A DNA stretch of 17,915 nt from JBEIGE01 sp040382055 (lineage in GTDB: Bacteria > Pseudomonadota > Gammaproteobacteria > Burkholderiales > Burkholderiaceae_C): contig JBEIGE010000040.1 of the NCBI GenBank assembly GCA_040382055.1, positions 1 through 17,915 of the forward strand. Reading direction: 5' to 3'. Position 1 is the first letter of the stretch. Each line of letters starts with the position of its first letter. The translations under genes were made by a program, and so were the position numbers. The notes under the pieces were generated by a model that searched no databases, had not been told where the DNA came from, and saw only the letters and a list, made by a program, of their open reading frames with translations. Below, one piece after another: positions 6,921 through 13,256 of this stretch.

Positions 6921-6997
6921 GGTGATATAGCTCAGTTGGTTAGAGCGCAGCATTCATAATGCTGATGTCGGTGGTTCAAATCCACCTATCACCACCA
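6921..6997 (+). tRNA. tRNA-Met (anticodon CAT)
   Basis: A complete 77-nt cloverleaf. Acceptor GGTGATA (6921-6927) pairs with TATCACC (6987-6993) over 7 bp. The D arm is GCTC/GAGC. The anticodon stem CAGCA/TGCTG closes the loop TTCATAA, with anticodon CAT at 6955-6957. The T arm is GGTGG/CCACC with loop TTCAAAT. Discriminator A6994 and an encoded CCA (6995-6997) follow. The A-T-containing acceptor end and the D-loop fit elongator tRNA-Met rather than initiator. A CAT tRNA can also be tRNA-Ile2 (lysidine-modified), which is less likely here. Confidence 0.95.
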
Positions 6998-7012
6998 CCA
7001 TTTGATTAAAGA

Positions 7013-7037
7013 GCCACTGCAAAACAGTGGCTTTTTT
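7013..7037 (+). terminator. Intrinsic terminator after tRNA-Met
   Basis: GCCACTG (7013-7019), loop CAAAA and CAGTGGC (7025-7031) form a perfect 7-bp stem followed by six T. It ends the tRNA transcript 16 bp after the CCA end. Confidence 0.93.
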
Positions 7038-7119
7038 GTCTTGGATCGTGCTCCTTGGAGCCCGGTTCTGTGGGTTTTGTGTGCGTTACTTCTTCAACCT
7101 CAGCCTCTGGATATTCACC

Positions 7120-7584
7120 ATGAACCGCTGTGTTTCGATGCCCTTGGGCGCGCCGCAAACCCTGTCGGCAAACTACAAACCAATAGTACTGGCCACTCGT
7201 GTCCAGGCGAGTTGGCTCGTCACTGTTTTACTTGCACTGCTTGTATTGCTCAGGCCAGGACTTGCAGGTGCCAGCCAAGACCAGCTGCCCGAGCGCACCC
7301 CCCCGATTTCCAGACTTGCCAAGTTTGGTGTGCTGGTGATCACTCAGCCCCCCGAGGCTTTGTTGGATGGGCGGCCGGCCAGGCTGTCGCCAGGTGCCCG
7401 GATCCGGGGGGCCAACAACATGCTGGTGCTGTCCGGCTCCCTGGTGGGGCTGGAGCTGCCGGTTTTTTACACCCGCGAAAAGCCGGGCCTGGTGCATGAG
7501 GGCCTGAGGTCTGAGGGTCTGGTACATGAAGTCTGGGTTCTGAGCCCGCAGGAAATGCGCAAACTTCTGGAGAATCCGCGATGA
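7120..7584 (+). CDS. Exported or membrane-anchored protein of unknown function, coupled to miaB
   Basis: I recognise this only as an uncharacterised protein in front of miaB. From the ATG at 7120 it has 154 residues. A hydrophobic segment at about 32-50 (SWLVTVLLALLVLL, then LAGAS) looks like a signal peptide with cleavage near Ala51, or a single anchor. It is preceded by an unusually long 30-residue N-region, so the true start may be the ATG at 7138 or later. The predicted soluble part (about 52-154) has LAKFGVLVITQPPEALLDGRPARLSPGARIRG split over short beta-like stretches, plus LSPQEMRKLL at the end. Residues 123-137 are a threefold GLVHE-like repeat. Its TGA overlaps the miaB ATG (ATGA), so the two are translationally coupled. 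No motif indicates an enzyme. It lies after a terminator, so its promoter should be between 7040 and 7120, but none is convincing. Confidence 0.75.
   Translation: MNRCVSMPLGAPQTLSANYKPIVLATRVQASWLVTVLLALLVLLRPGLAGASQDQLPERTPPISRLAKFGVLVITQPPEALLDGRPARLSPGARIRGANNMLVLSGSLVGLELPVFYTREKPGLVHEGLRSEGLVHEVWVLSPQEMRKLLENPR
7486..7530 (+). repeat. Threefold 15-nt in-frame repeat
   Basis: Three consecutive 15-nt units encode GLVHE, GLRSE and GLVHE: GGCCTGGTGCATGAG (7486-7500), GGCCTGAGGTCTGAG (7501-7515) and GGTCTGGTACATGAA (7516-7530). Units one and three differ at three third-codon positions; unit two is more diverged. The pattern suggests an old local duplication. Confidence 0.75.
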
Positions 7585-8936
7585 GCAAAAAAGTCTTTAT
7601 CAAAACCTTTGGTTGCCAGATGAATGAGTATGACTCGGACAAGATGGCTGACGTGTTGCAGGCCGCGCAGGGCTATGAAAAAACCCAGAATGTGGACGAG
7701 GCTGACCTGATTCTGTTTAACACCTGCTCGGTGCGTGAAAAAGCCCAAGAGAAGGTGTTCTCTGACCTGGGCCGCGTGCGGCATCTGGCCAAAAAGGGAG
7801 TCCAGATTGGTGTGGGCGGCTGCGTAGCCAGCCAGGAGGGCGCCGAGATCATCAAACGCGCACCCTTCGTAGACGTGGTGTTTGGCCCGCAAACCTTGCA
7901 TCGCCTTCCAGAACTGCTCAACGCCCGCAAGGCAACGAACAAGCCGCAGGTGGACATCAGCTTTCCGGAAATTGAAAAGTTTGACCATCTGCCACCCGCT
8001 CGGGTGGAGGGTGCGTCGGCCTTTGTGAGCATCATGGAAGGTTGCAGCAAGTACTGCAGCTACTGTGTCGTGCCCTACACCCGTGGCGAAGAGGTGAGCC
8101 GACCGTTTGAGGATGTGTTGGTGGAAGTGGCAGGCCTGGCCGACCAGGGGGTGAAAGAAATCACGCTGTTAGGGCAGAACGTGAACGCCTGGCGCGCCCG
8201 GATGATTGGCAACCCAACTGCGCTCACCCCTGATATGGCTGACTTTGCCACCTTGCTGGAGTACGTGGCTGAGATTCCCGGAATTGAGCGTATCCGCTAC
8301 ACCACCAGTCACCCCAATGAATTCACCGCGTCCCTGATTGCGGCTTACGACAAAATTCCCAAACTGGTGAACCACCTGCACCTGCCGGTGCAGCATGGCA
8401 GTGACAGAATTTTGATGGCCATGAAGCGCGGCTATACCGCCATGGAATTCAAAAGCACGGTGCGCAAGCTGCGCGCCATCCGCCCCGACATGGCGATGAG
8501 CTCAGACTTTATTGTCGGCTTCCCCGGCGAGACCGAGGACGATTTCAAGCAGATGATGCGGCTGATTGAGGATATTCACTTTGACAACAGTTTTAGTTTT
8601 ATCTTCAGCCCACGCCCTGGTACCCCGGCGGCCAATCTGACTGATGACACACCGCACGCTATCAAGTTACAACGCTTGCAGCACTTGCAAAGCGTGATCA
8701 ACAACAACATCGCCAGCATCAGCCAGAGCCGGCTGGGCACCGTGCAGCGCATTCTGGTGGAGGGCGCGTCCAAGCGGGATGGGGGTGAACTGATGGGCCG
8801 TACCGAGTGCAACCGGGTGGTCAATTTTGCCGGACAGCCCCGGCTGGTTGGCCAGATGGTGGACGTGCGGATTACGGAAACCCGCAGCTACACGCTAAGG
8901 GGTGAGGTTGTGAAGCGGGAAACTACAGCCTTTTGA
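7581..8936 (+). CDS. miaB: tRNA-2-methylthio-N6-dimethylallyladenosine synthase
   Basis: MiaB is a radical SAM methylthiotransferase that adds the 2-methylthio group to i6A at position 37 of tRNAs reading UNN codons. The 451 residues match the family. The N-terminal UPF0004 domain binds the auxiliary 4Fe-4S cluster through Cys12 (KTFGCQMNE), Cys49 (FNTCSVREKA) and Cys81 (GVGGCVASQ). The radical SAM domain carries C155xxxC159xxC162 in MEGCSKYCSYCVVPYTRG. Further matches are LLGQNVNAW, TSHPNEF, HLPVQHGSDRIL, DFIVGFPGETEDDF and SFIFSPRPGTPAA. The last 65 residues form the TRAM RNA-binding domain (VQRILVEGASKR, ELMGRTECNRVVNF). MGRTECNRVVNF distinguishes MiaB from RimO and MtaB. The ATG overlaps the stop of the upstream unknown gene. 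The commonly associated ybeZ/phoH-ybeY genes do not follow; instead miaB converges on a SPOR gene. Confidence 0.98.
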   Translation: MSKKVFIKTFGCQMNEYDSDKMADVLQAAQGYEKTQNVDEADLILFNTCSVREKAQEKVFSDLGRVRHLAKKGVQIGVGGCVASQEGAEIIKRAPFVDVVFGPQTLHRLPELLNARKATNKPQVDISFPEIEKFDHLPPARVEGASAFVSIMEGCSKYCSYCVVPYTRGEEVSRPFEDVLVEVAGLADQGVKEITLLGQNVNAWRARMIGNPTALTPDMADFATLLEYVAEIPGIERIRYTTSHPNEFTASLIAAYDKIPKLVNHLHLPVQHGSDRILMAMKRGYTAMEFKSTVRKLRAIRPDMAMSSDFIVGFPGETEDDFKQMMRLIEDIHFDNSFSFIFSPRPGTPAANLTDDTPHAIKLQRLQHLQSVINNNIASISQSRLGTVQRILVEGASKRDGGELMGRTECNRVVNFAGQPRLVGQMVDVRITETRSYTLRGEVVKRETTAF

Positions 8937-9000
8937 GCAAGCGCCCTGTAGACACAGCCTGAGCAATGAAGGCATTCGTGCAATAACAAAACGAACTGCG

Positions 9001-9029
9001 TTGGTGACTGCTTTGGTGACTGCTTTGGT
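9001..9029. repeat. 12-bp tandem repeat, 2.4 copies
   Basis: TTGGTGACTGCT occurs exactly twice (9001-9012, 9013-9024), followed by a partial TTGGT. It lies in the convergent gap between miaB and the SPOR gene. That gap (8937-9059) contains no clear T-tailed terminator. Confidence 0.8.
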
Positions 9030-9059
9030 TTAAGGCAGGTGAAGGCGAGTGACTTCGGG

Positions 9060-9665
9060 TCAAGGCTGGACGACCACTGCGTCGAGCTTGAGTGCCCGTA
9101 TCTGCCGGGCAGCTGCGTCTGCCTGAGCGCGGTTGTCAAACGGGCCCACACGCACGCGGGTCAAGGTGCCCTTCTTCTTGCTTTCAATAAAGTCGGATAC
9201 CACTGGCAGGCCGGCCGCCTTGAGTTTTTCATGTGCATTGCTGCCATTGCTGGGCACCGCAAACAGGCCCACATTGATCAGGTAACCCTTGCCCTTGATA
9301 GCCATCGACTGGGGTGCAGCGGGTGTCAGGGGTGGTGTGGCTGCAAGCGAAGCTGTAGAGGGTGAGGCCATGGGCGGGAGCGGTTCAGGCGCAATACGTG
9401 CAGGTGGCAGTACGACTGCTTTTGGCGCTTCCTCCACGGTGGCAACGGCCAACTCCTGCTTGGGCTCTTGCGGGGCCGGAGTCACTGGCATTGTTGCGGC
9501 AGCAGTTTCCTCGACCGGGGCATTAGACGACCCGAAGGTCAAGGCTTTGGGCCAGAAGGCACAGCCCGACAAGACAAAAGCAGAGATCAGGGCGACGCCT
9601 AAAAAGCCCTTTGAACGGGCAGAGTCAAACCGGGGCTGGGATTGGGGTTGGTGCGATTGGAACAT
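9060..9665 (-). CDS. SPOR domain-containing envelope protein
   Basis: SPOR domains bind glycan strands lacking stem peptides and often recruit proteins to the division septum. The 201-residue protein has a short basic N-terminus and a hydrophobic segment at about 20-34 (GFLGVALISAFVLSG) ending in Cys35. LSGC fits a lipobox, so it may be a lipoprotein; a single transmembrane anchor is the alternative. A Pro/Ala/Glu-rich linker follows (about 45-120), then the C-terminal SPOR domain (about 127-200): YLINVGLFAVPSN, the KLKAAGLPV helix, and RVRVGPFDNRAQADAAARQI with the typical VGPF turn. It is not a fusion to a lytic enzyme. It follows ffh on the same strand across 90 bp and may be read through from it. 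The ATG at 9665 has only a weak ribosome-binding site. Confidence 0.88.
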   Translation of the reverse strand: MFQSHQPQSQPRFDSARSKGFLGVALISAFVLSGCAFWPKALTFGSSNAPVEETAAATMPVTPAPQEPKQELAVATVEEAPKAVVLPPARIAPEPLPPMASPSTASLAATPPLTPAAPQSMAIKGKGYLINVGLFAVPSNGSNAHEKLKAAGLPVVSDFIESKKKGTLTRVRVGPFDNRAQADAAARQIRALKLDAVVVQP

Positions 9666-9718
9666 CAGACAAGTCTTTCAGGGATGAACGTGTTGGATTG
9701 ATGAGTGTCTACGCTAAA

Positions 9719-9735
9719 GGTATAAAAATAATAGC
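9719..9735. repeat. Degenerate AT-rich palindrome between the SPOR gene and ffh
   Basis: On minus, GCTAT and ATACC flank an AT-rich centre (imperfect inverted repeat), 17 bp in total. It is loosely similar in size and design to the palindrome at 429-445 (11 of 17 aligned bases, much of it A/T). Their relatedness is uncertain. Confidence 0.25.
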
Positions 9736-9755
9736 AGTTAGTTGAGTGCCAGCCT

Positions 9756-11120
9756 TCAAAACGGCATCTTGGGCATGCCTTTCATGCCGCCCATACGTTT
9801 CATCATTTTCATCATGCCACCACCCTTCATTTTTTTCATCATGTCCTGCATCTGTTCAAACTCCTTGAGCATGCGATTGACGTCCTGGACCTGTACCCCA
9901 GCTCCGGCAGCAATGCGCCGTTTGCGGGTAGCTTTGATGAGGTCTGGCTTGCGTCGCTCAAGAGGAGTCATGCTCTGAATGATGCCTTCCTTGCGCTTGA
10001 TGTCCTTTTCGGCACGGTTCATGTCCACCTGGCCTGCCTTGGCGGCCATGGCGGCCGGCAACTTATCCATCAGGCTGGAGAGTCCCCCCATCTGCTTCAT
10101 TTGCTGGAGCTGGCCTAAAAAGTCATTGAGGTCAAAGTTTGCGCCGCTTTTGACCTTGGCCGCGAGCTTTTGCGCACTTTCCATGTCCACACCGGCCGTC
10201 ACCTGCTCGACCAGTGCCAGAATGTCGCCCATGCCCAATATGCGACCAGCGTATCGGTCAGCATCAAAGACCTCAAGGCCGTCAATTTTTTCGCTGGTTC
10301 CGGCAAACTTGATTGGCACGCCAGTGATAGTGCGCACAGACAGGGCGGCACCACCGCGCGAGTCGCCGTCGGTTTTGGTAAGAATAATGCCGGTCAGGGG
10401 CAGGGCCTCTTTGAACGCGCGAGCGGTGTTGATAGCGTCCTGGCCCTGCATGGCATCGACCACAAACAGGGTTTCCACCGGATTGAGAACTGCATGGAGC
10501 TGGCGGATTTCCGCCATCAGCGCTTCATCGATCGCCAACCGACCAGCCGTATCCACCAGCAACACATCAAAGTAGTGCTTGCGGGCATGGTCCAGGGCGG
10601 CGCGGGCAATGTCCACCGGTTTTTGATCGGGCGAGCTTGGAAACCACTCGGCTCCGGCCTGAGCGGTCACGGTCTTGAGCTGTTCAATGGCGGCCGGGCG
10701 ATACACGTCACCGGACACCGTGAGGACTTTTTTCTTGCGTTTTTCAATCAGGTGGCGGGCCAGCTTGGCCGTGGTGGTGGTCTTACCCGCACCTTGCAAA
10801 CCAGCCATCAAAATCACTGCTGGAGGCTGCGCGGCCAGGTTGATGTCGCTCACGCCCTCGCCCATGGTGGCAACCAGTTCGCGGTTGACGATGCCCACCA
10901 GGGCCTGGCCTGGCGAGAGCGAGCCTAGCACCTCCTGCCCCAGGGCCTTTTCCTTGACCCGGGCGATGAAATCGCGAACAACAGGCAAGGCCACATCGGC
11001 CTCAAGCAGCGCCATGCGCACTTCACGCAACATGTCGGCCACGTTGGATTCGGTAATCCGCGCCTGGCCTCGCATTTCCTTGACGAGGCGGCTGAGTTTG
11101 TCGGAGAGGGCGGATGCCAT
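9756..11120 (-). CDS. ffh: Signal recognition particle protein Ffh (SRP54 GTPase)
   Basis: Ffh with 4.5S RNA binds signal and membrane-anchor sequences emerging from the ribosome and delivers the complex to FtsY at the membrane. The 454 residues match the bacterial family. The N domain covers about 1-95. The G domain (about 100-295) has the P-loop GLQGAGKTT (107-115), the insertion-box region around SGDVYRPAAIEQL (136-148), DTAGR (190-194) and TKTDGDSRGG (248-257). The M domain (about 325-454) contains the RNA-binding helices and a methionine-rich tail (MMKKMKGGGMMKMM and on) that lines the signal-sequence groove and C-terminal region. GGAAA lies about 9 nt before the ATG. The gene diverges from ypjD with only 44 bp between the starts, as ffh and ypjD also neighbour each other in E. 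coli. Confidence 0.98.
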   Translation of the reverse strand: MASALSDKLSRLVKEMRGQARITESNVADMLREVRMALLEADVALPVVRDFIARVKEKALGQEVLGSLSPGQALVGIVNRELVATMGEGVSDINLAAQPPAVILMAGLQGAGKTTTTAKLARHLIEKRKKKVLTVSGDVYRPAAIEQLKTVTAQAGAEWFPSSPDQKPVDIARAALDHARKHYFDVLLVDTAGRLAIDEALMAEIRQLHAVLNPVETLFVVDAMQGQDAINTARAFKEALPLTGIILTKTDGDSRGGAALSVRTITGVPIKFAGTSEKIDGLEVFDADRYAGRILGMGDILALVEQVTAGVDMESAQKLAAKVKSGANFDLNDFLGQLQQMKQMGGLSSLMDKLPAAMAAKAGQVDMNRAEKDIKRKEGIIQSMTPLERRKPDLIKATRKRRIAAGAGVQVQDVNRMLKEFEQMQDMMKKMKGGGMMKMMKRMGGMKGMPKMPF

Positions 11121-11164
11121 GGTGAATGTTTCCGGTCGGGGGATGAAAACGCTAAACTGTGACC

Positions 11165-11968
11165 ATGAGTTTAACGACTGCTTCCATCGTCCCGCTGTTG
11201 CTGAGTCTGGCAGCCATTGTCAACTACGCCATTGCGGCGGCTGCGGGCCCCCGAATGAGCTCGCGCACCACACGCGGTGTTTCGGTGCTGGGCTGGCTGC
11301 TGCACGGCGTTGTACTGGCCTGGGGCTTGTTGGGCGACACACCGATGTTCGGTTTTGCGCCTGCGCTGTCGCTGACAGCCTGGCTGGTGATTGGCGGCTA
11401 TGCGATTGAGAGCCATGTTTACCCGCAGCTCCAGGCACGCTGGGCGCTCTCTGGCCTGGGCTTGGGCGCGATTGTTCTTGCTTTGGTTTTTCCTGGCAAT
11501 CCGCTGCATGCGAATGCTTCTGCCTGGTTGCCCTTGCACCTGGCCTTGGGTATTGCCTCTTATGGTTTATTTGCTGCTGCTGCTGCCCATGCCTGGCTGA
11601 TGAACCGCACGGAAGACCGCATCCGCGTGGCCGCAGCCTCGCACAGCGGGCTTCCCCTGCTGACCATTGAGCGGCTGACCTTCCGGTTTGTCAACGCCGG
11701 ATTTGCCCTGCTGAGTGCCACCTTGTTGCTGGCTATCTTGTTTGGCGAGTCTCTTTACGGTGCAGGCACCGCCTGGCGATGGGATCACAAAACAATATTC
11801 TCCATTCTGTCCTGGTTGACGTTCGCTGTATTGATCATTGGTCGCGTGCGTTTTGGCTGGCGAGGTCGAAGCGCTGCACGGGTTCTTTACATCGGAACGC
11901 TCTTGTTGTTGCTGGCTTACGTAGGTTCGCGCTTTGTGATTGAAATCGTTCTCAACCGCAATTCATGA
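11165..11968 (+). CDS. ypjD: Cytochrome c assembly-family inner membrane protein (YpjD/CcsA-like)
   Basis: The 267-residue protein has about eight hydrophobic segments, from LLLSLAAIVNYAIAAAA at the N-terminus to LLLLLAYVGSRFVIEIVL near the end. It belongs to the CcmC/CcsA haem-handling superfamily. Conserved-type residues are visible: His125 in LPLHLALGIASYG and His208 in WRWDHKTIFSILSW, a WD-motif variant, with SRFVIEIVL at the C-terminus. Family members export or hold haem, but the YpjD branch has no firmly known role, and no other cytochrome c maturation gene is nearby. The ATG at 11165 is chosen over a GTG two codons upstream. TAAACT ends 6 bp before this ATG and no Shine-Dalgarno is present, which could mean a leaderless message. 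Its stop overlaps the next gene's start (ATGA), so the two form an operon. Confidence 0.88.
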   Translation: MSLTTASIVPLLLSLAAIVNYAIAAAAGPRMSSRTTRGVSVLGWLLHGVVLAWGLLGDTPMFGFAPALSLTAWLVIGGYAIESHVYPQLQARWALSGLGLGAIVLALVFPGNPLHANASAWLPLHLALGIASYGLFAAAAAHAWLMNRTEDRIRVAAASHSGLPLLTIERLTFRFVNAGFALLSATLLLAILFGESLYGAGTAWRWDHKTIFSILSWLTFAVLIIGRVRFGWRGRSAARVLYIGTLLLLLAYVGSRFVIEIVLNRNS

Positions 11969-12198
11969 AATTTTTTCTGGTCATCGCCGTCGTGATTGCT
12001 GCTGTATGGCTTTGGCGATCTGGCAGGAAGTCTAAGAGTCCGGTCAAGCCTCCCGATCGCTCACCCCAATCGTCCGCATCGACCCAGGAAATGATAGGCT
12101 GCCAGCTGTGTGGCACCCATTTGCCTGTGTCCGAAGCCCATCCAGGAAAGCTAGGCATGTACTGCAGTGCAGAACATCGTCATACCGCCGAGCCCTGA
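11965..12198 (+). CDS. PP0621 family small membrane zinc-ribbon protein
   Basis: A 77-residue protein with one N-terminal membrane helix (MKFFLVIAVVIAAVWLW), a basic, Ser/Pro-rich linker (about 18-42) and a small metal-binding end. CQLC (C-x2-C), then MYCSAEHR (YC-x3-H), supply three Cys and a His for Zn, matching the PP0621 family. The N-in topology would leave the ribbon in the periplasm or cytoplasm, which cannot be decided. Its start overlaps the ypjD stop (ATGA) and ampD follows 62 bp later, an arrangement I recall as frequent in Burkholderiales. The function is unknown. Confidence 0.82.
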   Translation: MKFFLVIAVVIAAVWLWRSGRKSKSPVKPPDRSPQSSASTQEMIGCQLCGTHLPVSEAHPGKLGMYCSAEHRHTAEP

Positions 12199-12260
12199 AT
12201 GAAGACGGCGTCTGACGCCCGTCTGAAAATTGTGATGCCACACAGAGACGATACATACCC

Positions 12261-12872
12261 ATGAACCACGCTGTATCTGCTGCTCAAACCGCTCTATGGT
12301 GTGGCGGCTGGTACCGTTTTGCACACCACAAACCCTCTCCCAATTTTGGCGAACGCCCCGATGGCCGCAGTATTGACCTGGTCGTGATCCATTCCATCAG
12401 TCTGCCTCCAGGCCAATTTGGTGGGAATGAAGTGCTTGATTTTTTTGCTAACGCGCTCGATTGCGATGCGCATCCTTACTTCAACCAGCTCAGAGGTGTT
12501 GCAGTGTCCGCGCACTTCCTTATCCGGCGCAATGGCGATCTGTATCAGCTTGTCGACTGCGATCTACGCGCCTGGCATGCCGGCACCTCGCATTATTTAG
12601 GGCAAGACAACTGCAATGACAACTCCATTGGCATCGAACTTGAAGGCATTGAAGGGGGTGATTTTGAGATGGTGCAAATCGAGACGCTGACCAGTCTGTG
12701 CGCCGCACTGCCCCAACGCTACCGAATCAATCACATCGCAGGGCATGAACATGTAGCCCCGCTGCGAAAAAAGGATCCAGGTACTGGATTTGACTGGAGA
12801 CTTTTACAAGAGAGTTTGGGCTGGCCTCATCGGTGTTTTCCCGAAGATGTTTTAACCCCACGGCAGACTTAA
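12261..12872 (+). CDS. ampD: 1,6-anhydro-N-acetylmuramyl-L-alanine amidase AmpD
   Basis: AmpD is a cytoplasmic Zn amidase that removes the peptide from 1,6-anhydro-muramyl peptides during peptidoglycan recycling; where AmpR/AmpC exist it lowers beta-lactamase induction. The 203-residue protein carries a complete catalytic set by comparison with Citrobacter AmpD: Zn ligands His44 (LVVIHSISLP), His162 (AGHEHVAP) and Asp172 (KKDPG), catalytic Glu126 (IGIELEG) and Lys170/171. Other family stretches are SPNFGERP, VSAHFLIRRNGDLYQLV and RAWHAG. There is no signal peptide, which separates it from periplasmic AmpDh2/AmiD types. The ATG at 12261 has a weak ribosome-binding site. It probably belongs to the ypjD operon. 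The 62-bp gap before it holds an imperfect hairpin (12204-12223) without a T-run. No ampE follows. Confidence 0.95.
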   Translation: MNHAVSAAQTALWCGGWYRFAHHKPSPNFGERPDGRSIDLVVIHSISLPPGQFGGNEVLDFFANALDCDAHPYFNQLRGVAVSAHFLIRRNGDLYQLVDCDLRAWHAGTSHYLGQDNCNDNSIGIELEGIEGGDFEMVQIETLTSLCAALPQRYRINHIAGHEHVAPLRKKDPGTGFDWRLLQESLGWPHRCFPEDVLTPRQT

Positions 12873-13037
12873 TTTTCTTCATTCTCTGCCAATGCACAAC
12901 AGATCATTCAGGCAACCACGTCGCAGCCAGGTTTGACGCCGTAGTGGAGACAAAAACCTCTGGGAAGCAAGCGTTTTAGCGGGGCTTTAACGTGACCCTT
13001 ATAGCCATCAAGGCCGCCACCAGCACAGAGGCGGTGT

Positions 13038-13079
13038 GCAAAGGACGAAAATAAAAGCGGTTGCGCTTGAGTCCTTTGC
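13038..13079. other. Nested hairpin upstream of the nrdA promoter
   Basis: GCAAAGGAC (13038-13046) pairs perfectly with GTCCTTTGC (13071-13079). Inside it, AAGCG (13055-13059) pairs with CGCTT (13064-13068) around GTTG. The asymmetric internal loop is 8 versus 2 nt. No T-run follows on either strand, so it is not an ordinary intrinsic terminator. It may be a processed 3' end for ampD, a small RNA element or a chance structure. Confidence 0.5.
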
Positions 13080-13102
13080 GAAAAAATCCCACGATACAAA
13101 AA

Positions 13103-13118
13103 ACACTACCTGTAGTGT
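13103..13118. promoter_or_regulatory. NrdR box 1
   Basis: ACACTACCTGTAGTGT is a 7-bp perfect palindrome with a 2-bp centre. It fits the NrdR consensus (ACAC, A/T-rich middle, GTGT), differing mainly by CT at the centre. NrdR is the Zn-finger/ATP-cone repressor of ribonucleotide reductase genes. The box ends 1 bp before the predicted -35. Confidence 0.85.
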
Positions 13119-13119
13119 C

Positions 13120-13148
13120 TTGCTAAGGCCTTGGACACCATATATAGT
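13120..13148 (+). promoter_or_regulatory. Candidate sigma70 promoter of nrdAB
   Basis: TTGCTA (13120-13125, 4 of 6 consensus) and TATAGT (13143-13148, 5 of 6) are separated by 17 bp. The -10 lies inside NrdR box 2. The predicted start at about 13155 gives a leader of about 100 nt. Confidence 0.6.
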
Positions 13149-13150
13149 GG
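13135..13150. promoter_or_regulatory. NrdR box 2
   Basis: ACACCATATATAGTGG matches the NrdR consensus at nearly every position. It lies 16 bp after box 1 (32 bp start to start, about three helical turns), the pairing seen in known NrdR-controlled promoters. It covers the predicted -10, so binding should block RNA polymerase. Confidence 0.88.
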
Positions 13151-13256
13151 AGTGTGCTGAACTTGCAGGCCAGCCGACTGGAGCCACAAATCGACTGGTG
13201 CAACAAATCAACAGCCTTATGAAATAACAAATCAATCTGAGCAAGACGAGGAAAAA

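Larger units (their letters stand above)
12873..13256. other. 384-bp non-coding gap before nrdA
   Basis: The right half is the nrdA control region: palindromes at 13103-13118 and 13135-13150, a promoter, and a leader of about 100 nt. The left part (12873-13100) has no ATG-started frame of useful length on either strand and no T-tailed terminator for ampD. It contains a long hairpin at 13038-13079. No riboswitch signature is seen. GAGGA at 13248-13252 is the nrdA ribosome-binding site. Confidence 0.7.

Noticed and set aside
6921..7000. tRNA as an integration site with an attachment repeat
   Set aside because: An extra CCA follows the tRNA 3' end, but there is no second copy of the tRNA end nearby and no integrase gene.
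12204..12223. Imperfect GC-rich hairpin after the PP0621 gene
   Set aside because: It needs a bulge and a tiny loop and has no T-run, so it is not supported as a terminator.
12908..13099. 63-codon minus-strand open frame upstream of nrdA
   Set aside because: It begins only with TTG, has no ATG or GTG alternative in frame and no ribosome-binding site, and overlaps a stable hairpin. I recognise no family, so I do not call it a gene.
12873..13256. Possible cobalamin or other riboswitch before nrdA
   Set aside because: No B12-box-like or other known riboswitch core was seen; control is better explained by the NrdR boxes, and class Ia NrdAB does not need B12.
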